Assembly (NCBI GenBank): GCA_001803235.1
Contig: MHBL01000450.1
Coordinates: 1-64,000, forward strand
Direction: 5' to 3'
DNA length: 64,000 bases
DNA from: Lentisphaerae bacterium RIFOXYA12_64_32
Lineage (GTDB): Bacteria > Verrucomicrobiota > Lentisphaeria > Oligosphaerales > YB12-FULL-65-16
This document shows, one piece after another, positions 1 through 8,619 of the stretch (its first letter is position 1; each line of letters opens with the position of its first letter). A program made the position numbers and the translations under genes. The notes under the pieces are model-generated. The model was not told where the DNA came from. It ran no database searches and was given only the letters and a program-made list of their open reading frames with translations.

Positions 1-99
1 GGTCCCGCCACTTTTGGCGAGCCCCCCCCCAGCCCAGCACCCGCCACTGACGCATTACGGCAGGGCAGTGCATCCTTCTCCCCCCACCTCTCCTTTCTC

Positions 100-127
100 G
101 CTCCGTGCTCCGTGCTCCGTGCTCCGC
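100..127. repeat. Heptamer tandem repeat (GCTCCGT)x4
   Basis: Four head-to-tail copies of GCTCCGT, the last ending in C, lie in the 208 bases before the first gene. I see no gene or convincing promoter in the rest of that stretch. It is one of several unrelated-sequence repeats of period 7 in the intergenic DNA of this window. Confidence 0.8.
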
Positions 128-208
128 GCCACGTTGCCCGGTTGACACGCGAGCCTGGCTGATTACTGTAGGAAGACCTTTGAAAGACTTTGGAACGGAG
201 AACTCCAC

Positions 209-715
209 ATGCATCACGGGTTCCGCGCCCTGCTCGCCGCCGCCATCCTGACCGTGGCTTCCACCCTTTGTGCGGAAGACGGATTCCTGATCCGGCTCGG
301 AGTCAAGAACGGGCACATCCGAGAGGTCTTCATCGGTTGCGCCCAAGGCGCAACCGCAGGCTACGACCAAGGCCACGACGACTTGGCACCGCCGCGTGGC
401 ATTCAGACCGGCTACACCGTCCTGATGCCCCCCGACAAGGCTCTGCCGCCCCTGTACAAGGACGTCCGCGCTCCGGGGGACGGCGTTACCTGGAACCTCC
501 TCGCAGAGGTCTACACGGGCAAACCGATCCGCATCGACTGGTCCATGACTGAACTGCCGAACGGATACCGATTCGGCATCGAGACCACGAGTGGAGTCAT
601 AGACATGAGGGCGGCCGACCATCTGGAACTGACCGCCACAGAGACCCTGAAGATCACCGCAACACGCCAGGCGACCGAGGCGGCAAAAGGCGAGAAGAAG
701 GAGGGGCAAGAGTGA
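209..715 (+). CDS. Small secreted protein of unknown function, coupled to mtlD
   Basis: A 168-residue protein that I do not recognise by name. Residues 1-22 look like a Sec signal peptide: a short basic start, a hydrophobic Ala/Leu-rich core, then Leu-Cys-Ala-Glu with a likely cut after Ala. The mature part has a 'GYDQGHD' and 'APPRGIQTGY' stretch, a 'KDVRAPGDG' motif and a Trp-containing strand pattern, reminiscent of small beta-sandwich repeats in secreted proteins. The C-terminus is Lys/Glu-rich. Its TGA stop overlaps the GTG start of the next gene (GTGA), so the two are probably translationally coupled even though their functions look unrelated. The start is the ATG after a gaacggag Shine-Dalgarno. 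The function is unknown. Confidence 0.72.
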   Translation: MHHGFRALLAAAILTVASTLCAEDGFLIRLGVKNGHIREVFIGCAQGATAGYDQGHDDLAPPRGIQTGYTVLMPPDKALPPLYKDVRAPGDGVTWNLLAEVYTGKPIRIDWSMTELPNGYRFGIETTSGVIDMRAADHLELTATETLKITATRQATEAAKGEKKEGQE

Positions 716-1899
716 GTGCCGAGGCAGTCATCTTTGGCGCGGGCAACATCGGCCGCGGTTTCATCGGGCAGTTGTTCTCGGAGTCCGGATTTCTCGTCCA
801 CTTCGTCGACATCGACCGGGAGTTGGTCGAAACGATGAACCGTCACGGGACCTACCGCTTGCAGACCGTGTACAACGACGAGAAGGTTGACCTGCAAGTC
901 GGGCCGGTGCGCGCGATTCACGGCAGCCAAACAGATCACGTTGCAGAGGTCGTCTCCCGGGCCGCTATCGGCGCCACAGCGGTCGGCGCAAGCGCCCTCA
1001 AACACATCGCGCCGCTGATCGCCAAAGGCCTCGAGCGCCGGGCCGGCTGCAACGCCGGCCCGTTCAACGTGTTGGTGTGCGAAAACCTCAAGGGCGCGGC
1101 CAAGACAATGCGGGGGCTGGTGCGCGAACGCCTGGCCAAGCAGACCCATGAATACCTCGAACGGAACGTGGGGTTTGTGGACACCGTGATCGGGCGGATG
1201 GTGCCGGTCCCGACCCCGGAAATGCGTCAGGCGGACGTGAGCTTCATCCGCGTCGAACCGTACAAAGAGCTGCCCGTGGACCGCAGCGGCTTCGTGGGCC
1301 CCATCCCCACGGTCACCGCCATGATGCCGCAAGACCATTTCCCCCTCTTCACGGCACGGAAGCTCTACATTCACAACTGCGGGCACGCCCTGCTCGCGTA
1401 CACAGGGTATCTGCGCGGCTGCACCTATGGGTACGAGGCGCTTGAAGATCCGGTGGTCCGACGCGTCCTTGAGGGCGGGCTGAACGAGAGCATAGCAGGC
1501 ATCGTCGCCGAGTACGGCGCCGACCGGGCTTGGCTGGAGGAACACGTGCGAGACCTCAAACGCCGGTTCGCCAACCAGGCCCTCGGCGACACTGTTCTCC
1601 GCCTCGGCCGTGACCCGGTCCGGAAACTGAACCCGTCCGACCGCCTCGTCGGAGCGGCACTGCTGGCCCTCAAGACCGGTCACCTCCCCCGGCATCTGGC
1701 CTGGGGCATTGCGGCCGCCCTCCGGTTCGATCCGCAGGAAGACTCGTGCTCCGTGGACCTGCAGCAGCAGATCCGCACTCAAGGGATCGGCCAGGTCCTG
1801 GCCAACGTGACGAGCATCGACCCCGAGTCGCCCCTCGGAAAAACCGTTGTGAGCGCCTATCAGCGACTGACACAGGACCGAACCGCGGACATGCCCTGA
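712..1899 (+). CDS. mtlD: Mannitol-1-phosphate 5-dehydrogenase
   Basis: A 395-residue protein that converts D-mannitol 1-phosphate to fructose 6-phosphate with NAD in the cytoplasm. The N-terminus carries the family's nucleotide-binding motif 'FGAGNIGRGFIG' (residues 7-18), followed by 'VHFVDID' for NAD selection. The C-terminal catalytic domain has 'KLYIHNCGHALLAYTGYLRG', the conserved K/H region of polyol-specific long-chain dehydrogenases. Length is normal for MtlD (about 380-390). It starts with GTG inside the stop of the upstream gene. No mannitol PTS permease is adjacent, but an HPr-like protein lies about 2.7 kb downstream. A related fructuronate or tagaturonate reductase is a less likely alternative, because 'GRGFIG' plus 'HNCGHA' fits MtlD best. 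Confidence 0.9.
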   Translation: MSAEAVIFGAGNIGRGFIGQLFSESGFLVHFVDIDRELVETMNRHGTYRLQTVYNDEKVDLQVGPVRAIHGSQTDHVAEVVSRAAIGATAVGASALKHIAPLIAKGLERRAGCNAGPFNVLVCENLKGAAKTMRGLVRERLAKQTHEYLERNVGFVDTVIGRMVPVPTPEMRQADVSFIRVEPYKELPVDRSGFVGPIPTVTAMMPQDHFPLFTARKLYIHNCGHALLAYTGYLRGCTYGYEALEDPVVRRVLEGGLNESIAGIVAEYGADRAWLEEHVRDLKRRFANQALGDTVLRLGRDPVRKLNPSDRLVGAALLALKTGHLPRHLAWGIAAALRFDPQEDSCSVDLQQQIRTQGIGQVLANVTSIDPESPLGKTVVSAYQRLTQDRTADMP

Positions 1900-2180
1900 C
1901 CTCCGTCGTCACGCTTCGTCTCGCGCCTCGGAGGGACTTGCGTGCCGCGCAACCGCCTCGACAATGGCGGGTGCCGAATGAAGACGACACGGACGCTGCT
2001 TGTCGTGCCTTGATGTCTACTCACGGTGTCCCACGGGCATTGGCGGCGCGAGCACGACAAAAAGGTCGCCCACGGAAAGGTCCGAGGAGTAGGTCGACCG
2101 TCGCCTCCAAGAAAAAGGCAACCGTCGGATGGTTCGGTGAGACAGGCAGAGATCGACTGAACGCCTGAACGCCGGAACGC

Positions 2181-3014
2181 TTAAGCGACGGCGATCTCCG
2201 TCCCGTCCTCGTCCAGGAAAGCCCGCAGCTTTTCCAGCGCCTGGTTCTGGATCTGACGCACGCGTTCCCGAGTCCGGCCGATCGTCTGGCTGACTTCCTC
2301 CAGGGTGCGCGGCCGCTCGCCATTGAGGCCAAAACGCAGTTTCAGGATGGTCTGCTCGCGTTCGTCCAGCCGGTTCACCAGCGCCAGCATGTGCTTGAGC
2401 GTCTCCTGGTCCTGAACGATCTCATCGGGAGAGACGGCCTTCTCGTCCGGAATGATGTCCCGAAACTCGCCGTCTTCGCCGTGCTGGATCGGGTCATGGA
2501 GCGAGATGGTCGTGGTCTTGCCGAGCCGCAGTCCCGTGACCGTGCGCTCGGTGAGGTTCACTTCGCGGGCGATTTCCTTGTCGGCAGGTTCACGGCCGAG
2601 CCGCTCGACCAGCTTCGTGCGCGCGGCCTGGATCTTGCTGATCTTGCTCGCCGACTGCACAGGAATACGAATGGTCCGCGCCTGGTTCGCCAAGGCGCGC
2701 CGCATGGACTGCTTGATCCACCAAGCGGCGTAACTGCTGAGCTTGGCGCCCTTCGAGGGGTCGAACTTCTCAACCGCACGCATCAAGCCGATATTGCCTT
2801 CCGAAATAAGGTCGAGCAACGGCAGTCCGAGCCCCTTGAAATCATGGGCAATCTTGACGACCAGGCGGAGGTTGCTGCGAATCAGCTTCGCGCGCGCCTC
2901 GGCTTCGCCCTTGGCGATGCGCGCTGCCAACTCGACCTCTTCATCGGGCGTGACCAAGGTGTACTGCCCGATGTTCTGCATGTACAGCTTCATGGTGTCA
3001 TTGTCGGAAAGCAT
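2181..3014 (-). CDS. RNA polymerase sigma factor, RpoD/SigA family (short form)
   Basis: A 277-residue sigma-70 factor. Region 1.2 is at about residues 8-35 ('MKLYMQNIGQYTLVTPDEEVELA'-like). Region 2 follows with 'NLRLVVKIA', 'LDLISEGNIGLMRAVEKFDPS' and 'SYAAWWIKQSMRRAL', which bind core polymerase and the -10 element. Region 3 spans about 110-190, and region 4 has 'LEEVSQTIGRTRERVRQIQ' (about 245-265), the helix-turn-helix for the -35 element. It lacks region 1.1 and the long spacer of a primary sigma, so it could be a group 2 (RpoS-like) factor or a compact primary one. A second ATG seven codons in is a possible start. It stands alone, with mtlD converging on it. Confidence 0.88.
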   Translation of the reverse strand: MLSDNDTMKLYMQNIGQYTLVTPDEEVELAARIAKGEAEARAKLIRSNLRLVVKIAHDFKGLGLPLLDLISEGNIGLMRAVEKFDPSKGAKLSSYAAWWIKQSMRRALANQARTIRIPVQSASKISKIQAARTKLVERLGREPADKEIAREVNLTERTVTGLRLGKTTTISLHDPIQHGEDGEFRDIIPDEKAVSPDEIVQDQETLKHMLALVNRLDEREQTILKLRFGLNGERPRTLEEVSQTIGRTRERVRQIQNQALEKLRAFLDEDGTEIAVA

Positions 3015-3307
3015 ACCTGACCGATGCCTCCTTGAGTGGACGCTACGCGACCGCCGGTGCGACGATCAACCCAGTCCTTGGGACGAAGCCAGTTCCAGAT
3101 CACGACATGAACTGCCGCGTGCCTGCTTCCAGCCGCGCTCTCACACCGACCCCGGAACAAACGCTGCCGACAGGAACAGCCCGGGCGCAGCAACATTCCG
3201 GGGCAAAGCAAACACAAGTAATCGGTAATATAGATCGACGTTGTGGAAAAAGCAATCGCCAGACGCGAATTTCGCGCCACAGGCACAGTTTCTGTGGGCA
3301 AGAATGC

Positions 3308-3394
3308 TGGTACCAGAGGGGGGATTCGAACCCCCACGTCCTTGCGGACACTGCGACCTGAACGCAGCGCGTCTGCCAATTCCGCCACCCTGGC
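3308..3394 (-). tRNA. tRNA-Leu (anticodon CAG)
   Basis: The minus strand folds into an 87-nt class II tRNA including an encoded CCA. The anticodon stem CTGCG/CGCAG encloses the loop TTCAGGT, giving anticodon CAG (reads CUG). The long variable arm TGTCCGCAAGGACG and the T-arm GGGGGTTCGAATCCCCC are intact. The acceptor stem GCCAGGG pairs with CTCTGGT, which makes the first pair G1-U72, unusual for tRNA-Leu. It stands alone between the sigma factor and secG. Confidence 0.95.
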
Positions 3395-3851
3395 ACGAGT
3401 CAAGTAGCTAAGACATGCAGTTCGGTGACTGCTACCCTAAATTAGCCGGCCACGAAGCAAAATCAAACCCAAGAACGCGGAAAAACGATGAACTTCACCG
3501 ACTTCATCGGTCCCCAAACGCCAGTCCCCTGCGCACGGCCGCGGCTTCCAGACTCCCGTTTACCTTAAAATAACCCCGTACAGGTTTGCTTTTTGGCGTG
3601 GCCCCCTCTATGTTTTTGGGGTCGTGAGGTTGGGTGGTTAACCCGACGGTTGTGACGGTTGCATCCATGGCGGACAGGCAAACGCCGCCAGTAGACCGCC
3701 TCGTCGGAGTTGCCTCGCGTTCTGTCTGGCACGCTGAGGTGTCAAGAGAACAGGGGCGGAACCAATATCGAGTCCGCTGTGTATGTGGTTCCTCGATCCG
3801 ACCAATGGTTGACGAAGAAACTGAAAAGCCAGGACAGGAGTACCGTTTACT

Positions 3852-4397
3852 ATGATCGGGATTGCCATAGCCGTGCTAACGGTTATTGAGGTCATTGTCG
3901 CCTTCCTGCTCATCGGGGTTATTTTGATCCAAGAAAGTAAGGCGCACGGGGGAATCGGACTGGCGGGCGGCGGTATGACTGAGACAGTCCTCGGGGCCAG
4001 CGCAGGAAACGTGCTCACCAAAGCGACGGCCATTCTCGCTTCTCTATTCTTGGGAATCACCCTGATCCTGGCCATCATCACAGGACATCGCCAACCCGGC
4101 AAGAGCCTTATCCAAGGGTTGGCAGAACCTGCCGCTACCCCGGCAACTCCCACCGCCAATGCCGCCCCGCAGCAACAACCGGGACTGTCAACCACGCCCG
4201 TACAAACGACGACCGTTGAGTCGACGCCGGCGACCGCCCCCGACAGCGTCACGCCCCCGGCGACACCCGCCACGCAGAATGCGAAATCCGTCGACACCCC
4301 CGCGGCAGCAACCGGCGCCACGACCGCAACAGCACCGGCAGAGGCTTCAAAACCGACGCCCGCGCCGCAAGGCGAAGGCGCGAAAACTCAACCCTGA
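3852..4397 (+). CDS. secG: Preprotein translocase subunit SecG with Pro/Ala/Thr-rich tail
   Basis: A 181-residue inner-membrane protein of the SecYEG channel. The first 80 residues are a typical SecG: a transmembrane helix at about 3-25 ending 'GVILIQESKAHGGIGLAGGG', a Gly-rich loop, and a second helix at about 55-78. The remaining 100 residues are a low-complexity Ala/Pro/Thr/Gln tail, common in SecG of this group and of unknown role. The start ATG lies about 11 nt after AGGAG. The upstream open frame (3634-3855) that runs into it has no recognisable content. Confidence 0.88.
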   Translation: MIGIAIAVLTVIEVIVAFLLIGVILIQESKAHGGIGLAGGGMTETVLGASAGNVLTKATAILASLFLGITLILAIITGHRQPGKSLIQGLAEPAATPATPTANAAPQQQPGLSTTPVQTTTVESTPATAPDSVTPPATPATQNAKSVDTPAAATGATTATAPAEASKPTPAPQGEGAKTQP

Positions 4398-4589
4398 TCA
4401 CGAGGAAGTTGGCGACGGCTTGGGAAGGGGGATACCGGCACAGCAGTGGGCATTTGAAACAGCCGACCGGCAGGCACACGCAGCACACCGCGATCCCGCG
4501 ACGACGGTGGCAGGCGTGAAGAGACGGCGCCCGTCATGCAAAGGGGGGCGTGCCGAGCGTCACAGCCAAGGGGACAAAGTGTCCGTCAC

Positions 4590-4868
4590 ATGGTCTCGTT
4601 AGAAGCCACGGTGCGCAATAAGTACGGCATTCACTGCCGGCCTTCAGCTCTCATCGCGAAAGAAGCGCAGAGCTATTCCGGAACTATCACCGTGACCACG
4701 GAAAAGCATGCCACCGCTGAAGCCAAAGCGGTCCTGCCGCTTGTGGGTTTGGGGATCACCTGCGGCGAAAGCGTGCTGGTCAGTGTGTCAGGACCGGACG
4801 AGGACGTCGTGTGCAGACGCATGGTGGCGTTGTTTGAGACGAATTTCGACTTCAAGCGCGACGAGTAA
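4590..4868 (+). CDS. HPr-like phosphocarrier protein
   Basis: A 92-residue HPr-domain protein. With this start the active-site motif 'GIHCRPS' puts the phosphorylatable histidine at position 15, exactly as in classical HPr, which is why I prefer it to an earlier in-frame ATG at 4536. No strong Shine-Dalgarno sits close by. At the position of regulatory Ser46 the sequence reads 'AEAKAVLPLVGLGI', so an alanine replaces the serine that HPr kinase would modify. It may therefore carry phosphate from enzyme I but should not be regulated by HPr kinase. No enzyme I or sugar permease is visible in this window. The mannitol-phosphate dehydrogenase gene nearby is the only PTS-related neighbour. Confidence 0.83.
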   Translation: MVSLEATVRNKYGIHCRPSALIAKEAQSYSGTITVTTEKHATAEAKAVLPLVGLGITCGESVLVSVSGPDEDVVCRRMVALFETNFDFKRDE

Positions 4869-4925
4869 TCCTCAACGCGTGAACGACGCGAACTTGAAGC
4901 GGAATGTTTTAGGGAAGAGACGCCC

Positions 4926-7784
4926 ATGGAGAAGAACTCCCTACCTGAAGAAATCCGGGGTGAATGGATCTGGAGGACCGACTCTCTGGCCCGCCTGGAG
5001 AGCCACTTGTTCTTCAGGAAGGAGTTCACTCTTGCGGAAACCCCTGCCTCCGCTGAACTCTGGATCACCGCTCGAACGCTTTGCCATGTCTACATCAACG
5101 GGCGGTACTTGGGGTTCGGACCACCGGCGGCATCCGGCGACAGTTCCTACGTGATGTACCTCGACTTGGGATTCCTGTGCGAGACGGGCAAGAACACCAT
5201 CACCATCCTGGCCTCCAATACTTCTGTGGGACGATATTCCGCGAGACGTCAGGAGGGAGGCCTGTGGGGCCAGATTAACATTGACGACGTCCCGGTGGTG
5301 TGGACCGACCGGACGTGGCTCTGCTTGGACGCACAGTGCTACGTGCGACGGCGCCCACGAGCTTCCGTGTCCGGGGGATTTGTCGAGAAAATTGACTTTC
5401 GCGACTATCCTGCGGGATGGGAGGAAAAGGAGTTTAACCCGGTTCACTGGGTTCACCCCGACCACACGCAAAGCCTCGGGAAAGCACGAATCCAGCTCGT
5501 TCCTCTGGCAACTTGCCCGTGGAACATGGAGCGCCGGAGCTTCGTCACCGCAATCGGCCCCTCGACCTTCAAGCACGCTGCGGCAGTATCGCACGTGTCA
5601 TTCTCGGACGTTGTCGAAGAACGCGGCCGAGGAGTCTACGCGGCAGAAGCCTACTGGTTCTGCGACAAGGCACCCGAAGCCCCGCTGGACTTCGAAATTT
5701 ACACGGACGACCCGTACTGCCTGTTCCTCAACGGTCGTATGATCAAACGTCAGGGCATCACCGCGGTCACGCCCAAAGCCGACATGGGCACGACAGTCCC
5801 CCTCTGCTTCCGCCAGTCGGGCACGGACACACCCGAGGGAGAGGTAACCTTGGTTGAGGGCTGGAATGTGCTGACGTTCGTCCAGCAAACGGAGCCGGAC
5901 AGCGTCGGGGCCACGTTCCTTTTCCCCACCCTCAAGCCCGACGAACTCCGACTCGTGCGCAAGGATGGTGACGACGCCACGACGGGGTGGTCCGTGACCG
6001 GCCCCATCCGCACGCCCCTGGCGCTGGTGAATGGCCCGCTGGAACTGTCGCATCTGCCCAAGACGGTCTACGTGCCCAGCGAAGAAGAGCCGGTGGATGA
6101 AACCGCCCTGCTCATGAGCTTCTCGTTCGAGAAATCCGACACCGTTACGGAATCCCCCGATCCCATCCCGCTGCAGCAGGACGAATTCATCGTCCTGGAC
6201 TTGGAGACGTTCGTCTATGGGTGCCCCGAACTCACGGTCAACGGCGAAGAGGGCGATATCCTCGACGTTGTGTGGGGCGAGCGGATCGTGGAAGGGCAGT
6301 TGCTCTGCTACCGTTCGGGACAGCGCCACGTGGACACGCTGGTGTTGAGTGGTCAGACCTGCACATGGCGTGCCCGCAACCCCCGAGGGTTGCGCTATCT
6401 CATGTTGGTGGCGCGACGGTGCTCGACCACCATGGTCATCGAGAACCTGGGAGTCGCCCATCGTGAGTACGTATTCGACAATGCCGGAGCATTCTCATCG
6501 TCCGACGAAACGCTCAATGGGATATGGGAAACCACCTGCCGCACGCTCCGCGCGACCATGCAGGAAGCGTTCGTGGACTCGCCCACGCGTGCCAACGCGC
6601 AGTACGTCGCCGACGCCATGATCCAGTCGTGGGCCGCCTACCACTCCTTCGGCAGCTTCGAACTGGCCGCGAAAAGCCTGCGCGAATTTGCCCGGGCGCA
6701 GTTTGAGACCGGAGAGATCCCAGCGCTCTGCCCCAGCGACTTTCACGTCAATACACCCGATTCCGCACTCCTCTGGCCCGTCTGGCTGCAGCGCCACTAC
6801 ATGTACACGGGCGATCGCGCCTTCCTTGACGAATGCACGCCGACTCTGGAGAAACTCTTCAACTATTACGCGTTTCTGGCCGGCCCGACGGACGAGGTCT
6901 TGCAGGACGTTGAACTGCAGAATGCCGCCTACTGCTTCTTGGATCACGGCCCGATCGACCGGCAAGGCCTGGTCACGGGCCTGAACGCCATCTACTGCCG
7001 CGCCCTGTTGAGCGGGGCCTGGTTGCTCAAGGAAATGGACCAACCTGACGCGTCGCACCAACTCCGCAAACGCGCGGGAAACGTGGCGCACCGTGTCCGG
7101 GACCTCGCGTGGGACCCGGAACGCGGACTGTTCGCAGACGGCTGGAAGAACGGTGAAATGTCGGATTTCTACTCCTGGCAGACCAACGTGCTCGCGATCT
7201 ACGGCGGCATCGCGGAATCCTCCACCTATGGGAGCATTTTCGATAAGATTTTCTCGGGTGATCCACCCTATGAGTTGTTCGCCGCAGGCGAGACGAACAA
7301 CCCGTTCTTCAAGTATTTCGTGCTCGAGGCCGCCTTTGCATTGGAACGCCGGAAATGGGCCGTGGATATGCTCCGCTGGTACTGGGGAAGCATGATCAAA
7401 CGCGGCGCCAAGGCTTGGTGGGAATTCTTTGACCCCGAAAGCTCCGAGACCGAAGCGCCCGACTGCAGCATGTGCCACGGCTACGGAACGTCGCCCAACG
7501 GGTTCCTTTGCACCGAAGTCGCCGGGATCCGACCCGCTAAGCCCGGATTCACGACCGTTTACTTCAACCCGTTGGTTGGGGTCACCGACTGGGTCAAGTG
7601 CCAGGTGCCCACGCCCTATGGAAGGATCAACGTGGAGTGGAGCCAGGCAGAGGATGGACACCTGGAGGCCGTCATCGATTCCAACTACCCCCTGGAAGTG
7701 GTGCCTATCCTGCCCGCCGACCTGGCCGCCAGCGCCACCATCCACGTCAGCGAGTCGGTGAGCATCCTGGCGGAGCCGGGTTAG
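4926..7784 (+). CDS. Alpha-L-rhamnosidase-like protein (GH78-like)
   Basis: A 952-residue protein of the rhamnosidase type. The N-terminal third has beta-sandwich carbohydrate-binding modules ('HVYINGRYLGFGPPAASGD', a second around 'FLNGRMIKRQG'). The centre is an (alpha/alpha)6-barrel region with 'DSPTRANAQYVADAM' where GH78 enzymes have the DCPxRDE signature, followed by 'GEIPALCPSD'. The C-terminus ('GIRPAKPGFTTVYFNP', 'TPYGRINVEW') matches the closing beta domain of the family. The expected acidic pair of the signature is replaced by Ala-Asn, so activity or substrate may differ from true rhamnosidases. There is no signal peptide, so it is probably cytoplasmic, acting on imported glycosides. 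The start follows a good agggaagaga. Confidence 0.75.
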   Translation: MEKNSLPEEIRGEWIWRTDSLARLESHLFFRKEFTLAETPASAELWITARTLCHVYINGRYLGFGPPAASGDSSYVMYLDLGFLCETGKNTITILASNTSVGRYSARRQEGGLWGQINIDDVPVVWTDRTWLCLDAQCYVRRRPRASVSGGFVEKIDFRDYPAGWEEKEFNPVHWVHPDHTQSLGKARIQLVPLATCPWNMERRSFVTAIGPSTFKHAAAVSHVSFSDVVEERGRGVYAAEAYWFCDKAPEAPLDFEIYTDDPYCLFLNGRMIKRQGITAVTPKADMGTTVPLCFRQSGTDTPEGEVTLVEGWNVLTFVQQTEPDSVGATFLFPTLKPDELRLVRKDGDDATTGWSVTGPIRTPLALVNGPLELSHLPKTVYVPSEEEPVDETALLMSFSFEKSDTVTESPDPIPLQQDEFIVLDLETFVYGCPELTVNGEEGDILDVVWGERIVEGQLLCYRSGQRHVDTLVLSGQTCTWRARNPRGLRYLMLVARRCSTTMVIENLGVAHREYVFDNAGAFSSSDETLNGIWETTCRTLRATMQEAFVDSPTRANAQYVADAMIQSWAAYHSFGSFELAAKSLREFARAQFETGEIPALCPSDFHVNTPDSALLWPVWLQRHYMYTGDRAFLDECTPTLEKLFNYYAFLAGPTDEVLQDVELQNAAYCFLDHGPIDRQGLVTGLNAIYCRALLSGAWLLKEMDQPDASHQLRKRAGNVAHRVRDLAWDPERGLFADGWKNGEMSDFYSWQTNVLAIYGGIAESSTYGSIFDKIFSGDPPYELFAAGETNNPFFKYFVLEAAFALERRKWAVDMLRWYWGSMIKRGAKAWWEFFDPESSETEAPDCSMCHGYGTSPNGFLCTEVAGIRPAKPGFTTVYFNPLVGVTDWVKCQVPTPYGRINVEWSQAEDGHLEAVIDSNYPLEVVPILPADLAASATIHVSESVSILAEPG

Positions 7785-7915
7785 TACACCGCCGTGCCTG
7801 CCCCGCGCTGACAGCGCTCGCCAACTCGGCCCCGCGGGCTGTCGGCGATCGCAGAATCACCCTGCGACGCCCGTCCCGTCCGCTCGCCGACTTAGGTCGC
7901 CCACAGGCACTGGGG

Positions 7916-7943
7916 TTGCATCACCGGAAAGACAGGTTAAATT
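7916..7943 (+). promoter_or_regulatory. Possible promoter for rplU
   Basis: TTGCAT and TAAATT are separated by 16 bases in a locally AT-rich stretch, about 80 bases before the rplU start. The spacing is acceptable for a housekeeping sigma promoter, but the match is modest. Nothing else is seen in the 240-base gap between the GH78-like gene and rplU. Confidence 0.3.
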
Positions 7944-8025
7944 TCTAGGCTTTTCCAATTCAAGTTTGGGCCAAGACTAACAGGACACGACTCGGACAGC
8001 ATCACGTGGTCAAATGGGAGGCCTC

Positions 8026-8343
8026 ATGTACGCGATCATCAAGGCAAGCGGCAAACAATACCGGGTTGAACCGGGCACTGAGTTCGAGACCGATCGCCTC
8101 CAAGGCGAGCCCGGCCAAAGCCTGAACCTGGACAACAGCGTCCTGCTGCTGCGCACAGATGACGGAGTCAAGATCGGCACTCCCGTCGTGCCCGGGGCCA
8201 AGGTTGAACTCCAGATCGTCGAACACCTCCGTGGCGACAAAATCGTCGTGTTCAAGATGAAGCGCCGGAAGCGCTACCGCAGGACCCAGGGACATCGCCA
8301 GGAGTTGACGAAGGTCTTGGTCAAGGACATCCGGGAAGAGTAG
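8026..8343 (+). CDS. rplU: 50S ribosomal protein L21
   Basis: A 105-residue ribosomal protein L21, which binds 23S rRNA in the large subunit. 'MYAIIKASGKQYRVEPGT' at the start and 'KRRKRYRRTQGHRQ' near the C-terminus are diagnostic. I chose the ATG at 8026 because GGAGG lies 7 bases before it; the ATG at 8014 overlaps that Shine-Dalgarno. In most bacteria rpmA (L27) follows directly. Here 276 bases without a recognisable gene follow, then pheA, so L27 must be encoded elsewhere. Confidence 0.95.
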   Translation: MYAIIKASGKQYRVEPGTEFETDRLQGEPGQSLNLDNSVLLLRTDDGVKIGTPVVPGAKVELQIVEHLRGDKIVVFKMKRRKRYRRTQGHRQELTKVLVKDIREE

Positions 8344-8619
8344 ACCGGGCGGCAAAAGCTCCTGCAGCAGGCCCTCTGCCATCCGTGAACCACCGGCGCA
8401 GACTCGGGCCCTGACGACGGGAAAGCGACGCGCGGCAGGATTTTTCTCGGGCTGTCGGTCGCCAACCCACGGAAACAGCCAGGGAAACAGAACTGCCCCA
8501 ACCGCCGCACCTTACACAGGGCGGACCGCCGACCGTAGCATCCCGTACGGCTCGGACCACGATGTTCCGCCTGACGACACCAAGTCCGGCGCAAGCCCGG
8601 ATTCCAGAGGGGACCCTCG

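Noticed and set aside
511-1782. 423-codon open frame on the minus strand opposite mtlD
   Set aside because: It is a shadow of mtlD, with no family features; high GC keeps antisense frames open.
3634-3855. 73-codon frame just before secG
   Set aside because: No recognisable content, no Shine-Dalgarno, and it merely abuts the secG start.
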